64,000 nucleotides of DNA from an uncultured Candidatus Melainabacteria bacterium (GTDB taxonomy: Bacteria; Cyanobacteriota; Vampirovibrionia; Gastranaerophilales; Gastranaerophilaceae), in the NCBI GenBank assembly GCA_934667125.1, contig CAKULF010000008.1:1-64000 (forward strand), read 5' to 3'. A program made the position numbers and the translations under genes. Positions 8,192-16,521 of this stretch are shown here, in pieces. The notes beneath the pieces were generated by a model. The model worked only from the letters and a program-made list of their open reading frames with translations, was not told the DNA's origin and did no database searches. Positions within the stretch are counted from its first letter, which is position 1. Every line of letters begins with the position of its first letter.

Positions 8192-9250
8192 ATGAAATAC
8201 AAAGATTATTATGAAATATTGGGCGTAGATAAAAACGCAGATAGCGCAACAATAAAAAGCGCATATAGAAAATTGGCAAGAAAGTATCATCCGGATGTCA
8301 ATAAATCTCCTGATGCTCAAAGCAAATTTAAAGATATAAATGAAGCTTATGAAGTTTTAGGCGATAAAGAAAAACGTCAAAGATATGATACGCTTGGTTC
8401 TTCTTGGCAAGGCGGGGCAGATTTTACTCCTCCTCCGGGGTTTGAGGGATTTAATTTTTCAAACTTTGGCGGAGCTTCTGGAGCAACTTCAGGCGGATTT
8501 TCAGACTTTTTCTCTGCAATATTTGGTGACATAATGAGTCAACAAATGAATTCTCGTGGCTCAGCACAAAGAGGATATTCAAACTTTGGCGGTTTTGGCG
8601 GAGATTTTTCTCAATTTGCCCAAGGCGCTCGTCAACAACAAAGCTCAAGAACGTCCAAACCAAAAACAGAAGAAAATCTTGATATAATTCAAAATGTTGA
8701 TTTAACAATTGATGATATAGCTAAATGTCCAAACAAAACCATAACAATTTCTGCTTATCAACAATGTTCGCATTGCCATGGCTCAAAAGGCGGATTTTGC
8801 TCAAATTGCATGGGAACAGGATTGGAAAAAATTACCAAAAATATCACATTTAAAGTTCCAAAATTCGTTAAAAACGGTCAAAAAATCAGACTTAAAGGCG
8901 AAGGCAAAACCGATAGTTACGGACAAAAGGGCGACGTTTATTTGATTGTTAACATCAAGGATTCAAACTATACGGTTGATGGCTTTGATTTAATAACTGA
9001 TGTTGAATTATTGCCGTTTGAAGCGGCTTTGGGTTGCGAAAAATCAATCAAAACGCTTGATGGAAATATTAAAATCAAAATACCTAAGAATACTTCGTCC
9101 GATAAAAAGCTTAAACTTAAAGGTTTAGGTTTAACTAAAAAAGACAATACAAAAGGCAATTTGGTTGCAAGAGTAAAGATTGTTCTTCCAAAGGAATTAT
9201 CTGCTGATGCTATAAAATTATATGAAAAACTAAAGCAAATAAACTCATAA
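8192..9250 (+). CDS. DnaJ/CbpA-like co-chaperone with shortened zinc region
   Basis: 352 residues. J domain at 1-70 with HPD at 33-35 (stimulates DnaK ATPase). A long Gly/Phe- and Gln-rich linker covers 71-160. The central cysteine region has only two CxxC knuckles (C192/C195 and C203/C206, each followed by HG or MGTG) instead of four in classical DnaJ, so a single zinc site is expected. Two C-terminal beta-sandwich substrate domains complete the protein. The architecture is intermediate between DnaJ and the zinc-free CbpA, so I give no gene symbol. Confidence 0.85.
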   Translation: MKYKDYYEILGVDKNADSATIKSAYRKLARKYHPDVNKSPDAQSKFKDINEAYEVLGDKEKRQRYDTLGSSWQGGADFTPPPGFEGFNFSNFGGASGATSGGFSDFFSAIFGDIMSQQMNSRGSAQRGYSNFGGFGGDFSQFAQGARQQQSSRTSKPKTEENLDIIQNVDLTIDDIAKCPNKTITISAYQQCSHCHGSKGGFCSNCMGTGLEKITKNITFKVPKFVKNGQKIRLKGEGKTDSYGQKGDVYLIVNIKDSNYTVDGFDLITDVELLPFEAALGCEKSIKTLDGNIKIKIPKNTSSDKKLKLKGLGLTKKDNTKGNLVARVKIVLPKELSADAIKLYEKLKQINS

Positions 9251-9270
9251 TCTGATTATTTGCTTTAGTT
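9228..9270. terminator. 15-bp perfect hairpin shared by convergent genes
   Basis: Perfect 15-bp inverted repeat (AACTAAAGCAAATAA and its complement) with a 13-nt loop. It overlaps the last codons and the stop of the DnaJ-like gene. Read on the minus strand it is followed by TTTTTCATA, so it should terminate the converging kinase transcript; it may also serve the plus strand. Confidence 0.75.
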
Positions 9271-9302
9271 AGCTCTAGTTATAGTATTATAGTGTGATAA
9301 TT

Positions 9303-10169
9303 TTAAGGATTTACAATATCACAATTTCTTAGAGTGATTTTAATTGTAAATTTGTCGTTTTCATCTTTTGTGATTTCAAGAGAACCCATATGTAATCTGA
9401 TTATCAAGCTTGCTAAATATAAATTAATGCTTGCTCCGATTTTATTTGTTCTTTCTTTTGAGGATGTGAATTTTTTAAACATATTTCTAACTGTTTCAAG
9501 TTTTAAATATGGGCTAAAAAAGCTTAGTTCAATTTGTATTTTAGCTGATTTATAAGGATAAATATTACAGCTTACATCTTTATTTCTTTCTGAATTATCA
9601 AGACAAAATGTTAAAATGTTGCCTATGGCTCTATGCATTAAATTCCTATCTATACTTGTGATATAGAAAATATTGCTGCAATTATTTAATATTTTTTTAT
9701 TGTGGATATAGCTTAATTCTTGAATAACTTCCCTTAAAACCCCTGTCATTTCAACGTTTTTATATTTTGGAGTTTGTTTTCCTTCTTCAAGCTTATAAGC
9801 ACTTATCACAGAATTTAAAACAGATTCCATTGAAGAGTTGGATTCTCTTAAAAGATACATAAGTTTTCTGTTTTCTTCAATGTCATCGGGATGACTTATG
9901 ATATAATCCATTGTTCTTGTTTGTGATTGAACTGGAACGGTTAAATCATGGGTAAATATAGATATATACATCTCTTTTTGCCAGTCAAAAGTTTTTTGCA
10001 TATAACAAAAAACCCCAATCATTGCAGCCATATAAAGAAAAAATAGGGCAGGTTTTAAAAACGCATATTTGTGTTTTGCTGTAATTTCGGCTATCGTAAA
10101 GCAAGTCAGTGTTAAAACTGAAACGAATATCAAACTTCTGTTAAATTTATCTTTCATTGGTCTAAACAT
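9303..10169 (-). CDS. Membrane sensor histidine kinase with degenerate ATPase domain
   Basis: 288 residues. Two membrane helices at about 12-28 and 38-57 with almost no loop between them, so no extracytoplasmic sensor. A phospho-acceptor-like His74 lies in FTHDLTVPV. An N-box-like stretch (RAIGNILTFCLDNS) is recognisable, but the G1 DxGxG motif is absent and the G2 box reads IGASINLYLASL instead of GxGLGL. ATP binding is therefore doubtful. Its ATG shares one base with the stop of the NarL-type regulator gene (TAATG), so the two are translationally coupled and probably work together. Confidence 0.75.
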   Translation of the reverse strand: MFRPMKDKFNRSLIFVSVLTLTCFTIAEITAKHKYAFLKPALFFLYMAAMIGVFCYMQKTFDWQKEMYISIFTHDLTVPVQSQTRTMDYIISHPDDIEENRKLMYLLRESNSSMESVLNSVISAYKLEEGKQTPKYKNVEMTGVLREVIQELSYIHNKKILNNCSNIFYITSIDRNLMHRAIGNILTFCLDNSERNKDVSCNIYPYKSAKIQIELSFFSPYLKLETVRNMFKKFTSSKERTNKIGASINLYLASLIIRLHMGSLEITKDENDKFTIKITLRNCDIVNP

Positions 10170-10840
10170 TATAATATATTTTCCCTTATCGCCTTAACGG
10201 CAACTTGTACTCTATCTTGAACGTTAAATTTTTGCATTATGTTGCATATATGCGCTTTAACAGTGTGTGTTGTTATGAATAAATGATTGGCTATTTCATT
10301 GTTTGTTAATCCCTCCGTTAAATATTTCAAAATTTCTCGTTCTCTTTGAGTTAACATTTTTCTATAATTTTTAGCGTTTTTGTTTGGTTTTGGAAAACAA
10401 TTAAGTGCAGCTTCCGATACGGCAGAATCAATCCAGCAAGCTCCTGCTGCAACACTTTTTATAATTTCAGCCAGTTTATCGGGTTCAATATCTTTTAAAC
10501 AATATCCGTTTGCGCCTGCACCAAAAGAAGCAACAACTTCTTCGTCTTTTTCGTGGGTTGTTAACATGATTACTTTTGTGCTGGGTGAAAGTTCTTTGAT
10601 TTTTGCTGTTGCGTCAATTCCGTTCATCCCCGGTAAACCGATATCCATCAAAACAACATCAGGCTTATATATATTTAGCATGTCAAGAGCGTCCGCTGCA
10701 TTTTCAGCGTCAGCTACAACATTTAATCTGTCTTTTGTGTTTAGGATTGTTTTAAGGCTCAATCTTGTTAATCTGTAGTCTTCAACAATCATCAATTTAA
10801 TTATTTTATTTTCGGGTTTAATTTCGGTTTTGACTGTCAT
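10169..10840 (-). CDS. NarL/FixJ-type response regulator
   Basis: 223 residues. Receiver domain at about 14-130 with the acidic pair at 20-21, phospho-acceptor Asp66 (VVLMDIGLPG), the Thr/Thr switch in MLTTHE and the conserved Lys in YCLKD. A linker leads to a LuxR-type helix-turn-helix at about 160-223 (LTQREREILKYL...NNEIANHLF...TVKAHICNI). It is a DNA-binding transcription factor controlled by phosphorylation, probably by the coupled downstream kinase. GGGAG lies 5 nt before the ATG. Confidence 0.92.
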   Translation of the reverse strand: MTVKTEIKPENKIIKLMIVEDYRLTRLSLKTILNTKDRLNVVADAENAADALDMLNIYKPDVVLMDIGLPGMNGIDATAKIKELSPSTKVIMLTTHEKDEEVVASFGAGANGYCLKDIEPDKLAEIIKSVAAGACWIDSAVSEAALNCFPKPNKNAKNYRKMLTQREREILKYLTEGLTNNEIANHLFITTHTVKAHICNIMQKFNVQDRVQVAVKAIRENIL

Positions 10841-11160
10841 TTGTTCTCCCTTTTTTCCTTTTAATCTTTATAAAAATTACATTTTTAGTTATAAATTTTA
10901 TTCTAGTACCAATTTTTCTATTTGGATATTAACCAAGTGGCTAGTATAAAATTTTATTGTAACATTTGGTCTAATATCAATTGGGGGCTTGGATTACATT
11001 ATAAAAAATAAAAAATGTTTGAAAAAAATAAAAAATTTTATTAGAATTGTCTTATGAAAAAGATATATGTGATTTTTTCGCTTTAATTTTTGTGTGTCTA
11101 ACGAGTGGTTAGAAGAAGTTAAAGATTTTGAATATAACAAATTGAAATAATAAATAAAAA
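10841..11160. other. Divergent intergenic region (320 bp)
   Basis: AT-rich spacer upstream of both the NarL-type regulator gene (minus) and the EamA transporter gene (plus). Sub-repeats around CTAGT and TTGG occur at about 10903-10945 but I cannot define an operator. No gene or stable hairpin was found. Confidence 0.5.
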
Positions 11161-12033
11161 ATGAAAAAGCATACAATCGGAACATTAAACGCAGCGCTTG
11201 CTGCAGTTAGCTACGGGACAAATCCGCTTTTTGCTATTCCTATGTTTAACCTAGGGGTTGGCGTTAATTCGGTTTTGTTTTATAGATATTTTTTAGCGAC
11301 AATAATATATTTTGTTTGGCTAAAATTTGCTAAAAAAACTTGTTTGAAAGTCACAAAAGAACAAGTATTTTGCCTATTTCTTGTTTCTGTTGTATTTTCT
11401 TTATCATCTTTATTGTTGTTCGACGCTTTTAACTATATGCCTTCGGGTTTAGCTTGCACAATATTATTCATTTATCCGATTTTTGTAGCTTTGATTGCTT
11501 GTTTATTCAGACAAGAAAAAATAACATCAAAAGTTATTATAGCAATGTTTTTCACGACTTTTGGGATTTTCTCGCTGTACAATGGCGATATAAATTTATC
11601 CACAAAAGGAATAGTTTTGGTATTATTATCGGGGCTGTGTTATGCGGTTTATATGGTGGCAATTAAAAGCATAAAACCTTTAAAACGCCTTAAAAGCGAG
11701 GTTTTGAGCTTTTATGTTATGTTGTTGGGATTGAGCGTTTATATTGTAAATCTAAAATTCTGCACTCAATTGCAACCTTTAAATTCGCCCCTGTGCGTGT
11801 GTTGCGCTTTGGGTTTAGCGATTTTACCGACTATAATTTCTCTTGAAACTATTGCAATTGGAATAAAACTGATTGGCGCAACAAAAACCGCCGTAATTGG
11901 GGCGCTTGAGCCTTTAACGGCTTTGTTTTTCGGGATTTTATTATTTAAAGAAGTCTTAACTTTAAAAATTGTTTTTGGAATTATTTTGATTTTTGTTGGT
12001 GTAAATTTGGTTATTTTTAATAAAAAAGCTTAA
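11161..12033 (+). CDS. EamA/DMT-family metabolite exporter
   Basis: 290 residues with about ten hydrophobic helices arranged as two EamA halves, and short loops carrying Lys/Arg on the cytoplasmic side. The second half ends with the typical ALEPLTALFFGILLFKE stretch of the drug/metabolite transporter superfamily. Substrate cannot be deduced. No convincing ribosome binding site precedes the ATG. The 3' end overlaps the converging rmlD gene by 17 bp. Confidence 0.85.
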   Translation: MKKHTIGTLNAALAAVSYGTNPLFAIPMFNLGVGVNSVLFYRYFLATIIYFVWLKFAKKTCLKVTKEQVFCLFLVSVVFSLSSLLLFDAFNYMPSGLACTILFIYPIFVALIACLFRQEKITSKVIIAMFFTTFGIFSLYNGDINLSTKGIVLVLLSGLCYAVYMVAIKSIKPLKRLKSEVLSFYVMLLGLSVYIVNLKFCTQLQPLNSPLCVCCALGLAILPTIISLETIAIGIKLIGATKTAVIGALEPLTALFFGILLFKEVLTLKIVFGIILIFVGVNLVIFNKKA

Positions 12034-12835
12034 AATATTCCTCTAATTGGCTTTCAAAAGTTCCAATATCGATATCTGTTTTTAAAATAGAATATTTTGG
12101 TCTTATTGCGCCCTTAAAAAAGTCTGAATTAACAGGTTTTACAAGGGTTTTAGAGTTAAAATATTTTAAGATTTTTTTAGCTAATTCAAATCTTGTTGTT
12201 CCATTTTTTGAACAAACATTATAAATTCCATATTCTTTTTTGTTTTTTATAATTTCAACTATTCCTCTTGAAAGGGCTAAAGTTGAAGTGGGACAGCCTG
12301 TTTGGTCATTTACGACATTAATTTCTTTTTCGTTTTTTAAATTTATAATGCTGTCTACAAAATTTTTTCCGTTTTTGCCGAAAAGCCAGCAGGTTCTTAT
12401 TATATAGAATTTTTTTAAATATTTTTGGACATATTTTTCGCCCTCTAATTTTGTTAAACCGTAGTTGTTAGCTGGGTTTGGGGTGTCTGTTGTTAAATAG
12501 GGCGAATTTTTTTTGCCATCAAAAATATAATCACTTGAAATATAAATTAAGGCTAAATCAAGGTTTGAGGCTATTTTTGCAAGATTTTTAGCGCCATTTG
12601 CGTTAACTTCTCTTGCTTTTGAAATATCTTTTTGAGCTTCATCAACGTTTGTGTATGCGGCGCAATTGACTATTATATCGGGTTTTATGGATGAAATAAC
12701 TTTATTTGAAGTTGAATAATTTGTTATATCTAGCTCGTTTTTATTGTATTGCAACACTTCAAAATCGTTATTCTTAAGGGTTTGAGCTAAATCATAAGCT
12801 AACATCCCGTTTGAGCCCGTTAATAATATTTTCAT
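12017..12835 (-). CDS. rfbD: dTDP-4-dehydrorhamnose reductase
   Basis: 272 residues from ATG 12835, which overlaps the stop of the preceding gene as ATGA; an in-frame TTG 12 bp upstream is less likely. NAD(P)-binding start LLTGSNGMLA, an Asn-Cys-Ala-Ala-Tyr stretch (VNCAAYTNVDEA), SSDYIFDG, and the catalytic Tyr-x3-Lys in NNYGLTKLEGE identify the extended SDR RmlD. It performs the last step of dTDP-L-rhamnose synthesis for surface polysaccharide. Confidence 0.92.
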   Translation of the reverse strand: MKILLTGSNGMLAYDLAQTLKNNDFEVLQYNKNELDITNYSTSNKVISSIKPDIIVNCAAYTNVDEAQKDISKAREVNANGAKNLAKIASNLDLALIYISSDYIFDGKKNSPYLTTDTPNPANNYGLTKLEGEKYVQKYLKKFYIIRTCWLFGKNGKNFVDSIINLKNEKEINVVNDQTGCPTSTLALSRGIVEIIKNKKEYGIYNVCSKNGTTRFELAKKILKYFNSKTLVKPVNSDFFKGAIRPKYSILKTDIDIGTFESQLEEYFKLFY

Positions 12836-13782
12836 TTTTTTATCCAATCAATATTATTAACATACCAATTTATAGTCTGAAAGATGCCGTCATTAAAGGA
12901 TTTTTCGGGTTTCCAGCCCAAAGATTTAATCTTAGAATTATCTATAGCATATCTTTTGTCGTGCCCTTTTCTATCTTCGACAAATTCAACCATATCAAAG
13001 GTTTTAGCCATTTGCTTCAAGATAATTTTTGTTATCTCAAGATTGGTTTTTTCTTCGTTTGCCCCAATATTATATATATTACCGATTTTGCCCTTATGAA
13101 GCACGATATCAAGCGCTCTGACGTGGTCAAGTACATAAATCCAATCACGAACGTTAGAACCATCAGAGTACAATGGAATTTTTTTATTATTCATCAAATT
13201 ATTGATGAAATGCGGGATTAATTTTTCAATATATTGATTTTCGCCATAATTATTTGAACATCTTGTAATTAAAATCGGAAGATTATAGGTCTTAAAGTAG
13301 CTCCTAGTCATCATATCAGCGCTTGCCTTGGAAGCCGAATAAGGCGAATTTGGCGCAAGCGGCGAATTTTCGCTAAATTTTCCAACTTCAATAGAACCAT
13401 AAACTTCATCGGTTGAAATTTGAAGAAATTTTTCAATATTGTTGTTTTTAGCAGCTTCTAATAGAACATAAGTTCCATAAATATTGGTCTTAACAAAGTT
13501 TTCGGGGTTTTTTATAGAATTATCGACATGGGTTTCAGCTGCAAAATTAATAATATAATCCGATTTTTTTGCTAAATCATCAACCAAAGCACTATCCGTT
13601 ATATCCCCTTGAATGAAGCTATAATTGGGATTAGCCTCAACTTCTTTTAAATTTTTCAAATTTGCGCAATAAGTTAATTTATCAAGATTGATGATTTTAT
13701 AGCTTTCATATTTTTTTAAAATATATTTTATGAAATGGCTTCCAATAAATCCTGCTCCGCCAGTTACTAATAGGGTTTTCAT
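12832..13782 (-). CDS. rfbB: dTDP-glucose 4,6-dehydratase
   Basis: 316 residues, somewhat shorter than the usual 340-360. Rossmann motif VTGGAGFIGSHF, active-site TDEVYG and Tyr-x3-Lys in YSASKASAD, plus the RCSNNYGENQ sugar-binding stretch, identify RmlB. It makes dTDP-4-keto-6-deoxyglucose. Four-base overlaps (ATGA) with both rfbC upstream and rfbD downstream show a tight operon. Confidence 0.93.
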   Translation of the reverse strand: MKTLLVTGGAGFIGSHFIKYILKKYESYKIINLDKLTYCANLKNLKEVEANPNYSFIQGDITDSALVDDLAKKSDYIINFAAETHVDNSIKNPENFVKTNIYGTYVLLEAAKNNNIEKFLQISTDEVYGSIEVGKFSENSPLAPNSPYSASKASADMMTRSYFKTYNLPILITRCSNNYGENQYIEKLIPHFINNLMNNKKIPLYSDGSNVRDWIYVLDHVRALDIVLHKGKIGNIYNIGANEEKTNLEITKIILKQMAKTFDMVEFVEDRKGHDKRYAIDNSKIKSLGWKPEKSFNDGIFQTINWYVNNIDWIKK

Positions 13783-14336
13783 CTTAAATCCCCCATGATT
13801 TCTTTTAAGCTTTTTTGATTTTTGTCTTTTAAAGATAAAACAGGCTCAAAATCAATTCCCCAGTCAATATTAAGTTCATTGTCATCCCATTTTATTCCGC
13901 AATCTGAATTTTTATTATATTCTTTTGTTGTTTTATACAATACAATATTCTCGTCATCCAGCGCTAAAAACCCGTGTGCAAAGCCTTTTGGGATGTATAA
14001 TATGTCCTTGTTTTTGCTTGATAATTCAATTTTTATATATTTTTTAAAAGTCTTTGAATTTAATCTGATATCAACAACAATATCAATAATTCTGCCTTTA
14101 AGGCAAGTAACAAGTTTTGATTGGGAATATGGTTCTTTTTGAAAATGCAATCCTCGAAGAGTGTTTTTATTTGAAAAAGAAAAATTATCTTGAATAAAAT
14201 CTTCTTTAATTCCATAGTTTAAAAATTCTGATTTTTTAAAAAACTCCATAAAAAACCCACGACAATCCTCATAAACCCTCGGCTTAATAAGAATAATATC
14301 TTCAATATCTTGCTTTATAAATTCAAAATTTCCCAT
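13779..14336 (-). CDS. rfbC: dTDP-4-dehydrorhamnose 3,5-epimerase
   Basis: 185 residues, the family length. Cupin fold with the RGLHFQ histidine, a VDIR strand, and YIPKGFAHGFLAL near the second conserved part of the active site. First gene of the rfbC-rfbB-rfbD operon. The thymidylyltransferase rfbA (first step of the pathway) is not in this cluster and must lie elsewhere. Confidence 0.92.
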   Translation of the reverse strand: MGNFEFIKQDIEDIILIKPRVYEDCRGFFMEFFKKSEFLNYGIKEDFIQDNFSFSNKNTLRGLHFQKEPYSQSKLVTCLKGRIIDIVVDIRLNSKTFKKYIKIELSSKNKDILYIPKGFAHGFLALDDENIVLYKTTKEYNKNSDCGIKWDDNELNIDWGIDFEPVLSLKDKNQKSLKEIMGDLR

Positions 14337-14479
14337 AAGCTGCTTTTATTATAACTTTTTTTTAAAAATTCATCAAAAATATTAAATAATTAATTTTTCA
14401 TTAACATTTGAATGAAAACTTGAAAAAAGGTGTATAACGATAGTGTGGTTGATGAGTTAAAAATTGAAAGGAGTAAATT

Positions 14480-14932
14480 ATGAAATTTTTAATTAAAAAA
14501 ACACCGGACAATTTTATTAAATCTGTTAATGACGAAATAAGTTCAATATTAAACCGCCATTTTGACAATTATTATCCGGAATATGGATTTGATGATGCTG
14601 AAAAAATGACAATGCCATTAGAAGTTAGAGATAAAAAAGAAGAATACGATATCAGAGCGGAACTTCCAGGGGTTAAAAAAGAAGACTTGGATATTGAAAT
14701 TAATGAAAACTATTTAACAATTAACGCTGTTAAATCTGAAGAAAAGAAAGAGGATGAAAAATTCTATAAAAAATCTGAATTTAGCTATGGCGAATTTTCA
14801 AGAACGGTATATCTTCCTGAAGATGTTGATGTTGAAAAAATTGATGCTAAATTAGAACATGGCGTTTTGAAATTGACTGTTCCAAAAGTCGAAAAAGAAA
14901 GCAAAACCGTTAAAAAAATCACAGTTAAATAA
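14480..14932 (+). CDS. Small heat shock protein, Hsp20/alpha-crystallin family
   Basis: 150 residues. The alpha-crystallin domain covers about 50-140: ELPGVKKEDLDIEI, FSRTVYLPEDVD and the closing GVLKLTVPK motif, followed by a short Lys-rich tail that lacks a clear IxI anchor. ATP-independent holdase that keeps unfolding proteins soluble. Strong ribosome binding site (AAAGGAG, 7 nt before ATG). It stands alone, followed by its own terminator. Confidence 0.93.
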   Translation: MKFLIKKTPDNFIKSVNDEISSILNRHFDNYYPEYGFDDAEKMTMPLEVRDKKEEYDIRAELPGVKKEDLDIEINENYLTINAVKSEEKKEDEKFYKKSEFSYGEFSRTVYLPEDVDVEKIDAKLEHGVLKLTVPKVEKESKTVKKITVK

Positions 14933-14954
14933 TAAAACTATAATACAGTTTTTA

Positions 14955-14979
14955 AGCAGGATTTTATCCTGCTTTTTTG
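14955..14979 (+). terminator. Terminator after hsp20
   Basis: 8-bp stem AGCAGGAT/ATCCTGCT with a TTT loop, followed by TTTTTGTTTT. It lies 22 bp after the hsp20 stop and also faces the converging XRE gene. Confidence 0.88.
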
Positions 14980-14985
14980 TTTTAA

Positions 14986-15309
14986 TTATTTAATTAAACT
15001 TCTTGTTAAATTATAAATTATCTCAAGTTTAGCAGGATTTTTTTTGATTTTTTCAATGTTTTTATAAATCATTTTTAATAGCTCGTCAACTTCTTTAAAA
15101 GAATTTGTTGAAAAAAAATCTTCTAAACTGGTGTTAAAAATTTTTAAAAGATTTTCTAATGTTTCCGCTGAAATAAAATTTTTTCCAGATTCTATACTGC
15201 TTAATGCTCTTTGTGATATGCCAATTAGTTCTGACAACTTTTCTTGCGTATAGCCGTTATCAATTCTTAATTTTTTAATTTGTTTTCCTATTTCTGTTTT
15301 AACTGACAT
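14986..15309 (-). CDS. XRE-family transcriptional regulator
   Basis: 107 residues. Helix-turn-helix at about 8-63 of the Cro/C1 type (IGKQIKKLRIDNGYTQEKLS...ALSSIESGKNFISAETLENL) followed by a short helical tail that could mediate dimerisation. Targets unknown; divergent from the FKG-tagged repeat protein, whose promoter it could control. A second regulator of the same build is at 44544-44873. Confidence 0.85.
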   Translation of the reverse strand: MSVKTEIGKQIKKLRIDNGYTQEKLSELIGISQRALSSIESGKNFISAETLENLLKIFNTSLEDFFSTNSFKEVDELLKMIYKNIEKIKKNPAKLEIIYNLTRSLIK

Positions 15310-15501
15310 TTTACAACTTAAATTTCAATAATTATCTGCTTTTAGTATTTTAAAGTATTATATATTAATTTTTGTAAAGCTGTAATGTATTGATAATTCA
15401 CTATTATGCTAATTTTAGTATTTAAAATTGTAAAAATCTAACAATTATTTTTTACACCTTGTTTTTATACTATTGTAAATAAAATTCAAAAGGAGAATAA
15501 T

Positions 15502-16434
15502 ATGGAACTATCTGCTGTATCTAATGTAAAGCAACAAAATTTCAAAGGAAATACTAAAAGCGTATCTAGCCAAGAAAAAACGCCTCAACAAATCAAAAAT
15601 GGCAAAAAGAAATTAGCTTTAGCAGCTGCTGGAGCTGCAACTGTTGCTATAGCAGCTATTGCTATTGCAGCAAAAATGAAATCCGGAAAACCTGTCGATG
15701 GAAAGGGAGTCCAAAATTTAGCTAATGGCGTTCAACAAGCAGCGGAAGAAGTTAGCCAAGGAGCTGGTAATAAACTTGCCAATGGTGTTCAACAAGTAGC
15801 TGAAGAAGTTAGCCAAACAGCAGAAGAAAAACTTGCAAATAGAGCTCAAGAATTAGTTGAACAATTTAATGATGAAGCTGGAGTAAAATTAAATCAAATT
15901 AAATTTGACAAAGGAGAAGCGTATACAAAAGATGGCAATCTATTTTCCGGAAATATTATTGATACTTTAAAAAACGGTGATAAAGTTAAATTAATTTATA
16001 AACATGGTGAAATTCAATCTAGTACAAGAATTGGAAAAGAAAATTTTATTAAAGAATTTAAAAACGACCGATATCACCCCGCTTTACATCGCGATGTTAT
16101 AAAAAAAGATTTGTTCGGAAATGAAATTTCAACAACAAAATATTTGGATATACCTTATGATGGAGAAAAAGCTTATATTAAAACTTTTGCAACAGGTGAA
16201 GAATTTAAACGAAAATTCAATGGTATAAATGAGTATCATAGGTTTGCGGATGGTTCAAAAAGCTACTATCATGATAATGGTAAAATATCACGTCACGAAT
16301 TATCTGATGGTGCAGAAAAATATTGGGATGAATCCGGAAATTTAATACGTGAAAAATTTGCTAATGGTACAGAAAAACGTTGGGATGAAACAGGTAAATT
16401 AATTTTCGAAACAACTGTTGGTAATTTAAAATAA
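15502..16434 (+). CDS. FKG-tagged, membrane-anchored protein with DG..W (MORN_2-like) repeats
   Basis: 310 residues. The tag NFKG sits at 13-16. A basic/Gln-rich stretch is followed by a single Ala-rich hydrophobic helix at about 38-57 flanked by Lys. Then comes a coiled, Ala/Glu-rich region with two internal copies of LANGVQQ.AEEVSQ, a unique domain at about 140-230, and three C-terminal 19-residue repeats of the type F.DG.EK.WDE.G.LI.E, resembling MORN_2/YwqK repeats. It is a full-length paralog of the protein at 49876-50754. Strong ribosome binding site (AAAAGGAG). Function unknown. Confidence 0.8.
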   Translation: MELSAVSNVKQQNFKGNTKSVSSQEKTPQQIKNGKKKLALAAAGAATVAIAAIAIAAKMKSGKPVDGKGVQNLANGVQQAAEEVSQGAGNKLANGVQQVAEEVSQTAEEKLANRAQELVEQFNDEAGVKLNQIKFDKGEAYTKDGNLFSGNIIDTLKNGDKVKLIYKHGEIQSSTRIGKENFIKEFKNDRYHPALHRDVIKKDLFGNEISTTKYLDIPYDGEKAYIKTFATGEEFKRKFNGINEYHRFADGSKSYYHDNGKISRHELSDGAEKYWDESGNLIREKFANGTEKRWDETGKLIFETTVGNLK

Positions 16435-16451
16435 TATAAAACAATAATTAA

Positions 16452-16479
16452 AAGCCTAGATTTTTTCTAGGCTTTTTTG
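16452..16479 (+). terminator. Terminator after FKG-tagged gene
   Basis: 9-bp stem AAGCCTAGA/TCTAGGCTT with a T5 loop and a following run of T residues; 17 bp after the stop codon. Confidence 0.88.
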
Positions 16480-16521
16480 TGTTAATATAATAAAAAACGA
16501 GATAGGATTTTAGGAGGGAAA

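Noticed and set aside
10994..11185. 63-codon frame opposite the EamA promoter
   Set aside because: AT-rich Phe/Tyr/Lys sequence with no ribosome binding site, overlapping the real transporter start.
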